Positions 21,177-31,596 of a DNA stretch of 64,000 nt are shown here, piece by piece. Positions within the stretch are counted from its first letter, which is position 1. Each line of letters starts with the position of its first letter. A program made the translations under genes and the position numbers. The DNA comes from Litoditis marina (taxonomy: Eukaryota; Nematoda; Chromadorea; Rhabditida; Rhabditidae). The notes beneath the pieces are model-generated. The model had not been told where the DNA came from. It was given only the letters and a program-made list of their open reading frames with translations, and searched no databases. The DNA is taken from NCBI GenBank assembly GCA_964036275.1, contig OZ038434.1, forward strand, positions 23,363,879 to 23,427,878. Reading direction: 5' to 3'.

Positions 21177-23516
21177 TTAGTTGTTCGGACATTTTGCAAC
21201 CAGAATGATCTCGATATTTCCGTCTGTATCCCCGAAAATACTCAGGCCTGTCACGTATTGAGAAGTGAAGGGATTCATGGAAATCTCCTCATTCATGGAA
21301 ATCTGTAATTGTATTACGTATGCTAGAATATTCCGGCACCTTCGTCTCATTCTGCGGCTCTCTCTCCTCCTTACTATTCGGCGTGACAGGTATCCTGATG
21401 GGGTGTATACTTACGGCATTCCTACTGAGACTTGGCAGTGTGCCAATAAATTTTCCCAGGCTGTTTTTACTAGTTTTGCAACTGTTCAAAAACTGCAAAT
21501 GTCTGTTAGGTGTTGTTCAGTTTCATAGGAGGCCGTGAATGAAACAAGTTTCCGTAATACATGTGTTCTCTCTGAGAAACAGTCATCTGAACATCGCGGC
21601 ACGTCGCCAATGAGTCTCAGTACGAATTGAGCGCACTAGAAGAGCAGGGAAATAGTGTACGTTTGAAGATGGGACCGTGATCTTCTAGCACGTAGCAATT
21701 CTTCGCGAACCGTGGCAATTTTTGAATAATGCATGTACTAAGAACATAGTCTTCGCCTGAATAGGACGCTCGCATACTGTAAACTATATTTTCTCCCGTG
21801 TACGTGTCTGCTGAAATTCGGCTAACGTTGAAGTTCTTTAGGTTTAGGGTTGTAAGAGTCAAACTCGAAAATCAAAATATCCGAAAAATATTCGAAATTC
21901 GAGTTTTGAATATCAAAACTTCACACTCGTTCGTTTATACAAATTTTGCTTTGCTTGTTAAAATGACTCTTCTTATATATAATTCGGACGGATTGAAAAA
22001 CAAGAAAACTCAGAACACTGCTTTTATATTGTACTGCATTATTATATTTAAAAGAAAAATATGAATCGGTCGAAAAACAAGCCTTCATGTGCCAAACTAC
22101 GCAGATTCTCCAGAAAGAGAGCTAAATTGTGGAGTTTTCCTCAAGTTTGATTATTTTGTTCGTAGTTGTCCCCAAATATACATTCATAACTCAAATACGC
22201 AAATTAAAGAAAGGTGGTCCCTTTGATATCGGACTCCTTTTTATGCTCATTTGATACATATTTTCGGCCAGGTCGTTTTGTTGGCAATAACCGTGTTTTT
22301 TGGTGGAATACCTTCCAGTTCATGTTTCCGTCGCTGATCTTCAAGTCCGTTGTTCTTCCTCGGGGAAAGACAAATGGTAGTGTTGATTCATTGTCCCATC
22401 TATCTGTTTTGTAGCCGACCGCGATCTTAAATGCCAATCTCAGTTGGAGTTTTACCAACCTACAAGGTACAATGCAGACATCGAGATATCGCAACTTTTC
22501 CGCTAGAAAATCTGTGGGCCTTTGAGCGGAATGGATTAGAAATGTAAGTATTCAAATTGGTCTTTTTTTATTAATAAAAAATGCAATTTACCTCGGTGGG
22601 GTCGATCCTGACATGAAGAGGAACAGAGCCCCCTGCCCCGAACAAAGTAATTGCAAAACTTCTGAAAATAACAAAAATTTCATTCTTTCATTGTAATTAA
22701 ATGACAGTGAGTTTTGAAAAAAAATACTTCATTCATAAAATGATAAGTTTGCCATTTCAGACCACTTAGTATATCCAATTGAAACCTTCATCACGTAAGC
22801 TACTGGTAAGGTCAAGCGTGAATTTGATACTTGTTGAGTATTTGACGGTAGTGAAATATGTTTTGTGATTTGTGTAGTTTGGCGTCCACTCACACTACAA
22901 TCCTCAGACTCTGGCAGTAATGTATTGCGATCAAACTAAAAACACAGCAGTATGGAAAAATTTATTGTTTTGTTTGACTTACCTGTAGCTGAAAACAACT
23001 CACCCATTTCCAGAGTAGAAGAGGCGCACCACCAGAGTTTCGTTTTCATGCAGCGCATATGGAGAATGCTAGGACGGTTTCAGGATTACAATTAAGTTGG
23101 AAATATCGAGGTTGCGAGTTTTAGCGCGGAACGAAACCGTGTGATCCGGAGTCGAAGAAAAGTATTGAAATACCGAAAGAACCCGATAAAGACCCAAAAA
23201 CCAGCCGAAGCAAAAGAATTTGGGAGATTCAAAAGGGAAGCTCAATCTAAGTACCTTCACACGTATTTATTGTTGTTATAACAATTTCGGGTTTTTTCGC
23301 CGTTTTTTTTTTCGTATTTTTGCATTGCGTTTGATTCTTCGTTCAACATGTGTTCAATCATATTGAATTATCTGTTGCTATGTTAAATGTTTCATGTTAT
23401 TTGGCTGTAAAAACTTTTTGTGAACCTTTCAATAGCATTGGAATAATAAAACTTACCACGCTTGTAGTTTTTTCTCCTGCAACAAAAGCTGCGAAAAGTA
23501 GTGAGATTAGCCACAT
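21177..23516 (-). CDS. GL6: secreted galectin-like protein (type II), complete
   Basis: Minus strand, exons 23457-23516, 23004-23068, 22592-22661, 22312-22425 and 21177-21302; about 144 aa. Residues 1-20 are a signal peptide (MWLISLLFAAFVAG). The mature part reads SPYALHENETLVVRLFYSG, ITLFGAGGSVPLHVRIDP, TDRWDNESTLPFVFP with a galectin-like W-x-x-E, then DLKISDGNMNWK, and a shortened last exon starting ISMNEEISMNPF and ending EIILVAKCPNN. The exon 4 acceptor is a weak TTTAAG. Exon 5 is 9 nt shorter than in sisters and repeats ISMN, so strand F4 may be altered. Intron 4 carries an M2 end and a short M6 relic (21848-21920). Probably functional, ligand unknown. Confidence 0.7.
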
Positions 23517-24186
23517 TCCTGCAAACTTGAAGTGATAACGAATTGCATTTGATCAAACAATGAAGAGCAGGGTTGGTTTCGTTCACTGTATAGGTTGGTA
23601 AATATGACGTTCGGAAAAAAAAATGGTTTCGTTCTTTTATTACATTTTATGCGCTTTTGCACTCGAAGGGGGAGGGGGCTGAGTTGAATCCCGAGTTTGG
23701 CTAACGGTGATAGATAAAAAGGCACGAGAGTCAGATAAGATTAGTTCACATTAATTTGCACAAAACAATGAAAGGCACACATCTCCAAGAAGGTGGAATT
23801 TGGGTTGGGTAGCGCTTAATTGACAGGAGTTGAAAGGTCAAACGCCTCGCAAAAACGTCGTCCGTGCGCGGTGTTGGCGGCGGCGGCGGCGAGAATGTTT
23901 CAGTTCACTTCAATCTGGGCATAGTTTTGCTCAAAGCCAACATTTTCGAAACTTTTTCACACTGTTCCGAAACGGAAAACAAGTTAGGGTATACATACTG
24001 TTCAGGTGTAGATAAAATATTAATAATATTCATTAATTATTAAGTGTGACAGAGCAAACAAGGAAAATAAATATCAAAACAAGTGAAGGAGTAGTTTGTA
24101 GTGCAATATTTGAATTCGGCTCAAATAGCTTACACGGCTATTTGAGCTTACAAAATACAGCCACTGGTCTCGCAAAACTGCTAGAT

Positions 24187-24601
24187 GAAGGGCTGATTCT
24201 CTGAAGGTCGCATTTCAATGTCCCAATGTCTCAATTCAAAGTTCCAATGTCTCATTTCAGAGCCTCAATGTCTCGTTTCCATGCGTGGCTTTGACTAGTC
24301 TAGAGCAAGGTAAAGAGTGTACATTAGGCGGATAGTGCGAGACAATAGTGTGAGAGAGTGGGTAGACGTGAGAGAGCGCCAGACCACTAGTGTTAGAGAC
24401 GTAGACGACAAATGATGCCAAATGCACAGAGCGCAGATACTAAAGGACGTCGTTATTCGACGAGAAAATTTTGGAATGAGACATTGGAATAGGACATTGG
24501 AACTATGAAACGAGACATTGAGACATTTGATTATTGAAATGAGACGTTGGGACATTGGAATGGTACATTGCAACTTCGGGACCTTTGGAGAATCAGCCCC
24601 A
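24187..24601. mobile_element. Foldback element with ATGTCTC-rich arms
   Basis: Ends GGGCTGATTCTCTGAAGGTC and its near complement. Both arms repeat CAATGTCTCATTTC-like words in opposite orientation; the ~115-bp middle is unrelated. No clear flanking duplication. It is inserted in the larger repeat 23815-24810. Confidence 0.6.
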
Positions 24602-24727
24602 TAGACCGGTTTCGAGGCGACGAAAAAGGAAAAAGAAAGTTCCACGTGAATCTGGTGGAAAGCTGTACAATTAAGAATCGGTAAGCGAGTACAGCATAAT
24701 TTTCTCTTGCTTTCACATGACTGAATA

Positions 24728-24790
24728 GTTCATTGGATATTCGTTCTAATCAAGTACGGGGAATGGAAGTTCGATTCCCGGCTGGTGCAA
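24728..24790 (+). mobile_element. tRNA-like end of a repeat (family S3)
   Basis: Degenerate A box (ATAGTTCATTGGATATTC) and B box GTTCGATTCCCG. The homologous piece at 36490-36562 keeps GTGGCACAATGGATAC and GGTTCGACTCCCG, close to an arginine tRNA pattern. Read as a tRNA-derived repeat, not a working tRNA. Confidence 0.45.
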
Positions 24791-25381
24791 AAAGTTTGTT
24801 TCGCTTGAAGAAAGTGTCGACTATTCGTGCATATATAGCTCATTTTTCGTAATATTTCTTCGAATGTCAGTAAGAATACCGTGAACTATAGTTTTCACCA
24901 CAGCCAAAACTGCGCCAAACAAAAATGAGTTTGGCAAAGTTTCCCCGTTACCTAGAGACTTGAAAAATTACATACGAAGTTTCGGTTGCCAAGTTAAGAA
25001 ACAAACTTACCTTACCTGGTTACTTAGTTGCCAAGTGAGAGAGGATTTGAAAAATTACAAAAAATATCCTGAACGTCAGTAACGAATCGGAAAAAAAATA
25101 TTTGTGAATGAGATACTGAAACGTTCGCGTCAATTTACTGCGATTAGTAACAAGAGCGAGAGAGCATTCGAATCAATGAGGCAGCAGACACTTTACTATA
25201 ATCTGCGAATCTCTGATCTGCACACTCTCTCGTCGCGTCCCTACAAAAATTACTAGGCAATCGGCTTATAACGTTCTTCGAAAAAATTACGACGGTTCAA
25301 CTCTGCTACAAAAACTACTAAAATCAGCGAATAAATGAACTGTGAAAGGTGAACTAGGATGAGGTAAATTCAGAACTACTA

Positions 25382-26259
25382 TGGAATTCGGTGACGGGTC
25401 GCCGGCGATGTCGCCGGAAGGGGTTGATGGCGAGTCGCCGCTTTTCGGGTCGCCGGCGACATCGCCGGCGAGTCGCCAATTACCTTATATGATTCTTTCG
25501 CTTTTTAGCAATGATCTTTCTGTGACAGAAAATATTTTTTCAAATGTAAATTAGCGCGTTAACGAGCCGAGAACCACATTTACGTGATTCAACAATTATA
25601 GTCTTAATTAAACATCCCTTTGTCACTCTCCGGAATCGAACCCACAACCTTCGGCGTACTGCGGCGCACACATCCTCTCAGCCATCCCGCTACGGTCTGA
25701 GAAGCGCAGCGAAGAGCTTAGTATTGCGCACCCAGCGCATTCAAACTAATGGTCGGACTAACTAATGATTGCAAATAAACTGTAATGATTCTATTGCGAA
25801 TAAAATCCAAGTCTGTTGAAGAAGATCTCACTGTTTTTTGATTATATCACGATAGCAATGAACTGTCTTCAAAATCTTGGTGTTATCAAAGGTTTCCAAG
25901 TTCGGCGACTCGCCGGCGATATGAGTAACATATCGAAATGAGTGGCGACTCGCCGGCGACAAGCTCTGTTTATTTTTCACGGTCCGTATGAGTTATACAA
26001 GAAAAAGTATTCTTTCGGTATAATTTTTGTCATAGCCGTTGGAGTTCACCCACAAAATGCACTCAAACTTTTTTTGGGTTTTCTCGATGGAAAAATATTT
26101 TCGGCTTCGGCGACTTGCCGGCGACCCCAGGGACAAAGCGAAATGTTTGGCGACTCGCCGGCGATAACTTCGGAGCTTTGATTCAAGTGGCGACCCGCCG
26201 GCGACCTCAATGTATCGCCGGCGACTCGCCGGCGGTATCCCGGCGACCGCTAAATTCCA
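25382..26259. mobile_element. CCGGCGA-palindrome element, ~880 bp
   Basis: Terminal inverted repeats: left TGGAATTCGGTGACGGGTCG, right the complement of TGGAATTTAGCGGTCGCCGG. About eleven copies of the palindromic word TCGCCGGCGA lie at both ends (25391-25480 and 25905-26245) around an AT-rich core holding a tRNA-like sequence. GC-rich clusters in this AT-rich window stand out. No ORF of note. Confidence 0.6.
25625..25712 (-). mobile_element. tRNA-like sequence inside the CCGGCGA element
   Basis: On the minus strand GGGATGGCTGAGAGGATGTG resembles a leucine/serine tRNA A-box region, and GTGGGTTCGATTCCGG is a good B box 30-35 nt later. The acceptor stem does not close by eye, so I call it a tRNA-derived repeat or pseudogene. 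Confidence 0.45.
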
Positions 26260-26431
26260 GAGAAAGTTAAGACATAGAAAAATATATGAACTATGCTATA
26301 CATATTTAGCAGGTTTCCTCTTCTTAACTCGTTTACGTTACTAGGACATTTGTCATCCCACCAGTATATGTGTACTTTCACAGAGTTACCAGAGAAACAA
26401 ATTTATGGTGCTCAGAAAAATCAGACACTTC

Positions 26432-26548
26432 AAAGAAGGACGAGTATGTGGACCAATCGCACGTTTCAGCCCTTTAAACTGCAATACATTTTCAATTGCA
26501 GTTTAAAGGACCGTTGACACGGGATTGGTCCACATAATCCTCCTACCT
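26432..26548. mobile_element. Hairpin MITE, family M1 (copy 3)
   Basis: AAAGAAGGACGAGTATGTGG at the left, CCACATAATCCTCCT at the right, with the shared inner palindrome. Intergenic. Confidence 0.85.
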
Positions 26549-27329
26549 TAAGTGAAACTGTAGTCATTTCCCCAAGGAAGACAACTGATGGAAACAAGTC
26601 TGAGAAATATTGTACAAAAACAAGAGAGCATGGAGATCAATGAGACTCCAGACAGGCTAGACAAGTTAGCTTCTCTCTGAATTGGTTTATGCAAAAACTA
26701 CAATTCTCTCTGTTTTTTATCTCGTTCCAACAAGTTTCCAACGAAAAACAGTTTTCCACAACTTTTTTCAGAATGTTTCAGCGTATTTCCGGCAAATTAT
26801 TGCTAAACTGTCTTTGTTTAAAAAAACCCCTGGTGACCATTTTCAATCTGTTGCAGTAAGAACGCTGTTGTTTTCCTTTACCTATATTTGTGTGTTGTGT
26901 GAGCAAACCAAACTACAAAACGACTACAAGTTTGTCTGTAGTTGAATCTGGTTGAACTATTTGAACTCCCGCATTTTCGATGAAGTTCGAAAATGTTCAA
27001 AATGGCCTATGGGGTTCGCTCTTGTGCAGAGCAAGCCGGTACCCCTGTACGGTGTATTCTGCCCTAATCTGCTGTGTTTGTAGTTTGATTCCTTACTTGT
27101 TTAGTGATAATTTGCTATCTCTGCTGGGCGATCAAACTAATAATGTCGTCACATCCTATGAGAATTGTTTGTGATAAAAACAAAAGTGTATAATTTTATC
27201 TAGTGACCGAAAACTTAAAAAGTACCACATAATCCATGAACACTTTATAAATGAGTTTATTATGAAGTAAACAACAATCTGGAATAGAGAATGTTGTCAG
27301 GTCGGATAAATTTGTGAAACGCGAAAGTA

Positions 27330-27354
27330 GAGAGAGAGAGAGAGAGAGCGAGAA

Positions 27355-27412
<58 letters not shown>
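27330..27412. repeat. (GA)n tract beside GL7 stop
   Basis: About 80 bp of GA dinucleotides ending about 10 bp from the GL7 stop codon; CU repeats in the GL7 mRNA 3' end. Confidence 0.9.
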
Positions 27413-27417
<5 letters not shown>

Positions 27418-27423
27418 GCGTCT

Positions 27424-29439
27424 TCATCTTTTGTAGTTTCTCAGACATTTTGCGATTTGAACGATTTCCAGATTTCCTTCCGTAACTTCGAGAATATAGA
27501 GTCTCGTCAAATCCTGAGGTTTCCAAAGAAAAGCATCGTAGGTGAACTCCAAACCATTAAAGGAAACCTGAAATTGAAGAAAAATTGAAATGTTAAAAAA
27601 ATTTACACGTATCAGCATCAATATTGGAACAAGATCGAAATGCATCGTCCTGTGTTGTGAGATGAAGAAGTGTTGTTCTTGAAGAATGGGTGTGAGGTGC
27701 GGAGTTCGTTATATAGTTGAGCGAAACGGCTTCGAAGTTATCCCACTGTAGGAGTCTCAGTAGGATTGGAAATGACTATAGTCGCCATTTTCTCTGGGAA
27801 GACAGCAAGAGGCTCGATGGATTGAGCGATGCTCAGACTGATCAGCGCCAATTTTTTGCGATTGGTCCGCTACAAAAGCGAGAGAGCATGCAGGTCAATG
27901 AGGCCGCAGAAATCTGCGTCTCTCTGACCCAAATACTCTCTCGTCAGGCCTGCTGAAAAAGTGGCTAGCCAATTGGCAGGGAATTGTCTGAGTGCGGGGC
28001 GAGCGGTCGTTGATTACTTGCCGCTAGCAGCAGGCGAGAGAGTGTGTAGATCATAGATGCGCAGGTGAGTGTGCCGCTCGCCAAGCTCCGCCCTCTACCA
28101 GAGTCCACAACGGTTTGACAGAACCCGTACCGCAACACACGGTACCAGATTATCCAGTCACCTTTGAGATCTGGTTTTCGTTCCAGATTTCCAAATCAGT
28201 GACTTTTCCCTGGGGAAAAACAAGCGGTTCTACTTTATCACTGTTGTATGTGTGACTCAGCGTTGTCTGAAAAATTGTATATGGTCTGTTAGAATCATTG
28301 TTGTAGTTTTATCTCTCCTTACGACATAATTATCGAGTCTGCCTACCTGGCTTGGTTCAAGCCTCACAGAAAAGAGACTGGCCGTCCGGAAGACGAGACT
28401 AAATACGGCGTTTCTGAATTAGTTAAACTGTTTTCCGAAACAGAAATGGTTATAGAACATTTAAATAGTTTCTCGAACTGTTTTTCAGTAACCTGACCGG
28501 CTTTTGGACGTTTTTGAGGTCTCCGGAGTAGGGCTCATTCGTCCCTCATTTCGGACTTGGAACGAAGCCAAACTCGAAACTGCAAAAATTTTGGGTTTTG
28601 AGTTTCGAGTTTGTCGAGGTTTGAGAAAAACCGAGTTATTCGAGTTTTTATAGTCTCGAGTTATTATATTAGAGTCTCGAATTATATTGAGTTTTTCGAC
28701 TCGAAACTTGGAATTTCGAGTTATTTCGAGTTTTTTTTTTCAAATTCGAGTTGAGCTTTAACAACCCTATTCAGAACCCACGCTTGGCCAGACCAGACAA
28801 CGCGAATAACTAGGGTCTCGTTCTCTCCAAGAACGAACGGAGTGTCCTGAAAAACAGCAAAACACATAGGTTATGTCTGCGCCCTCTGCATTTTGCACGC
28901 TCTCTCTCTCTTGTCTTTCATCCACTGTTCTCTCTGAGCAAGAGCAATAACTTGTATACTGGTAGTCAATTGCTTAGTCACGTAGAACATGTTAAACACA
29001 GCAGAACTCAGAAACGTGCAGTGACAAAGTGGAAGAATGCTAACTTTGTGTGACTATTCAATTGACGCTCTGCATTTTACGAATTTGCGTTGAAAAACAC
29101 TTCGAGAACACACGGTTCGTAAAATTACAGAAACCTCGAGATTTGCTCTGAGATCACGGCTTATATACAGTAAGTTACTGGTAAGCAACGGAGCATGTTT
29201 TGAGTACGCGCTAACGACTGTGCGCAATCACTAGAGAACCGGGTACTTCACGAAACAAACCGTTCGGTTGAAGCCGCCAGTCGACACGCTCGCTTCTACG
29301 GCAAACAGTTCGAACCGAACCGCAAACTATACAATCATTGCTTACTTATCCATGCCTGATGGGAACCCACCACAAGTATGTGCAATCCCGCAGTGAAACC
29401 CACGAACACCGTCATGATGGTCCACAGAACTGGCATCAT
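27424..29439 (-). CDS. GL7: secreted galectin-like protein (type I), complete
   Basis: Minus strand, exons 29371-29439, 28782-28846, 28347-28413, 28162-28266 and 27424-27567; about 149 aa. Signal peptide MMPVLWTIMTVFVGFTAG. Then TPFVLGENETLVIRVVWSG, LFSVRLEP, a short exon 4 (35 codons) with PLVFPQGKVTDLEIWNEN, and FNGLEFTYDAFLW through LEIVQIAKC, ending NYKR. The exon 4 loop that should hold the binding Trp is shortened (NSDKVEP) and has no Trp, so classical galactoside binding is unlikely. Intron 4 holds a full M4 element, intron 1 an M3 MITE and, next to exon 2, an M6 relic in intron 2. All splice sites look usable. Confidence 0.75.
27774..28125. mobile_element. Family M4, full-length copy
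   Basis: About 350 bp, starting TATAGTCGCCATTTTCTC and ending GGTTTGACAGAACCC. Same content as 34933-35283 in reverse orientation. It lies in intron 4 of GL7. Confidence 0.75.
28527..28770. mobile_element. hAT-type MITE relic, TCGAGTTTT family (M6)
   Basis: Begins TAGGGCTC and ends TTTAACAACCCTA, with CGAGTTTTTCGAG-like words inside. No flanking duplication is left. It lies in intron 2 of GL7, ending 11 bp from exon 2. Confidence 0.6.
28956..29075. mobile_element. CACGTGAC-type MITE, family M3
   Basis: Starts TATACTGGTAGTCAATTGC and contains ATGTTAAACACAGCAGAAC. It lies in intron 1 of GL7. A 25-bp fragment of the same family recurs at about 29658. Confidence 0.7.
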
Positions 29440-31596
29440 TCGAGAAGGTTGTCAGGTTCTAGATTATGGTAGATGAATTGTGTTGTGATTTCGAAAATTT
29501 GCGAGGCCTGGTAGCAACAGCCGTGAACCTCATGAGATCACCTCATGAATCACTTCTCATGAGATTCTATTGGTTCTATGCAAGAACGTTCGGTGGCAGT
29601 TCATGAGATGTTAGTGAAGCTCTCATGAGAAATTTTATATTATGAATTTTTCATGTGCAGTGACAAAGTGGAAGAATGCTAATCGCTTCGCCGCAGAATA
29701 TGATTCGAAAATACCGTGCAAAATACTTTCGAACGACAGCGAAAAGGAGAAGTCACTAAAAAAAACCCTTTTCTACCTGAATAGAATCGCGATTCAGTTA
29801 CTGGAGCTGAGCATGATTTAGTTGTCGTCCAGTCGGAGGAGTTTGCTTGTCATTCGCTTCAAATCACCTCTGATACTCCTACAGTAGGATAACAAAATTC
29901 TTTTTTTTAATGGCTAGGTTAACAATCTTCTCATGAGATTCTAATTCCCTGCTACAAAAAGTGCTCGCACACATTTACGATCAAGGTGAACTTTGAACCG
30001 GATCTATTACCGGATAAGATTATGAGAAAATTCCACAGCCCACCCTCTAACTACCGGATAGTTAGAGGGGGGCCTGTGTTTCATTTTTAGTAGAAAGGTG
30101 GTGAACTATAGCTTACACCGCAGCCAAAACTTGAGTCTGGGCGAGGTTTTCGTTACCAAGAGACAAATTAGAAACAGAAATTTCAGGTTACCAGGTTATT
30201 TGACAGAATACGCATAAAGTTCACGTTACCAAGTTGAATGAGATAACGACCTCACCTAGTTGCTTAGTTGACTAGTTGAAAAGAGACGTTCGCTAGTAAC
30301 CAGTTAAACTGATAGTCGAAAAACGTAAGCGTTTCGATTGATATAACCATCATATGTGCGAAACATTCGTGCCGACCGCAAACAGACAAAAGTGAGAGAG
30401 CATGGAGGTCAATGAGGCTGCAGACACGTCTCTGCGCCACTCTGATCTGCACACTATCTCGCCACGATCGCTACAAAAGGTAGAGCTTTTTATGAAATGC
30501 AACAAAATGACGCTTAACTAAGTTGCCAAAAAAACAGTTAGAGAAGCGCGTGCTATCAATCTTTAGTGCTTTATTCACTCCAAATAATCCTCTGACAGTG
30601 AGTGAAAATTAGGGAATATTGGGAAACGGAAACCAGCGAATGAATTACCTCAAACAGGTTAACTAGAACAGAGTTAGCTCAGTAGAAGTTTACAACAAGA
30701 ATGAGTGAACGAGCTCAGCCCGAAGAATGCCATGTACAGCAGTCTTACTTCTCAACCGATTTCCGTTACTAGGGCGTTTGTCATCTCACAAATAAATGTG
30801 TTTTTCTCACGCCAGTTACCAGTGAAACAAATTTCGAGTCGTTTAGAAAAAGCTGACCCCTTCGACATAGTATTAGTCAAACCGTTGTGGTCATCGTACC
30901 ATCTAATTTGTAAGGGGCGGGGTTTGGCGAGGGGCCAGCCAGTCTGCGTATCAGTGGTCTAGACACTCTCTCAAAGTGCTCAATTGACGATTGATTGAGC
31001 GATGCGGGGCGAGCGGTATTTGATTACTTGCCTGTTCGGAGCGAGGGCAGTAGCTGATTTTGTGCCAGCAGATGAGAGAGTGTGTAGATCAAAGATACGC
31101 AGATGCGTTAAGCGAATTTTCGCCGACGTTTGCTTTTCGCTGACAAAACATTGGCCTATTGGGTTTGCTTTTTGCTCTATCCTGATGTGTTTGTAGTTTG
31201 GTCCAATGGTATCTCGGTCGCCATCCCTGAGTGAAGGCGAAATCCTGTTCAAACTAAAACAAAGATTCGTTCATTTCTTTAAGTTGCCTGAATCTACAAG
31301 ACACGGATGAAGTACAACAAAGAATTCGATATTACATATTTATATTAAATAATCATTTGTAACACGAAAGTTATATTATATAATGTGCTGTTGAAACACA
31401 GAAAAAATGTCATTATTTATAAACACATCCTAAACTAGGTAATTCCCAAATGAACAAAAATTTTAACACTGATTGAAAATTGTCGTATAGACTGTTTATA
31501 TCAAGTAAGAGAGAAGGAAAGTGAGAAAGAAGTGAGACAAAAAAGATGAAAATGGTAAAGAGAAAGAGAGAATCGCTCTCTCTCTCTCTCTCTCTC
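29440..31596. other. Intergenic region between GL7 and GL8
   Basis: AACCG-rich repeat pieces extend from GL7 intron 1 (29210-29340) to about 29830. There are repeated TCATGAGA words (29535-29640), an M2 end (29868), M4 copies at 30360-30480 and 30870-31190, and the conserved 3' flank of type II genes from about 31300. Nothing coding was recognised. Confidence 0.45.
30870..31190. mobile_element. Family M4 copy
   Basis: Contains GTCAAACCGTTGTGGTCATCG at one end and GAGAGTGTGTAGATCAAA with GATACGCAGATGCG further on; arms around 30900-30970 and 31000-31110 are partly inverted. Confidence 0.6.

Larger units (their letters stand above)
23517..27423. other. Repeat-filled interval between GL6 and GL7
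   Basis: Contains a repeat block (23815-24810) homologous to 36210-36562, both with a GGCGGCGGCGG run and a tRNA-like end. Inside it is a foldback (24187-24601). Then come an M4 fragment (25140-25265), the CCGGCGA element (25382-26259), an M1 MITE (26432-26548) and a TAGTTTGAT-type repeat (27060-27150). Nothing coding was recognised; 26680-26945 is open but featureless. Confidence 0.5.

Noticed and set aside
25391..26245. CRISPR-like array
   Set aside because: The CCGGCGA words are short, irregularly spaced palindromes at the ends of a eukaryotic element; no regular spacers or cas genes.
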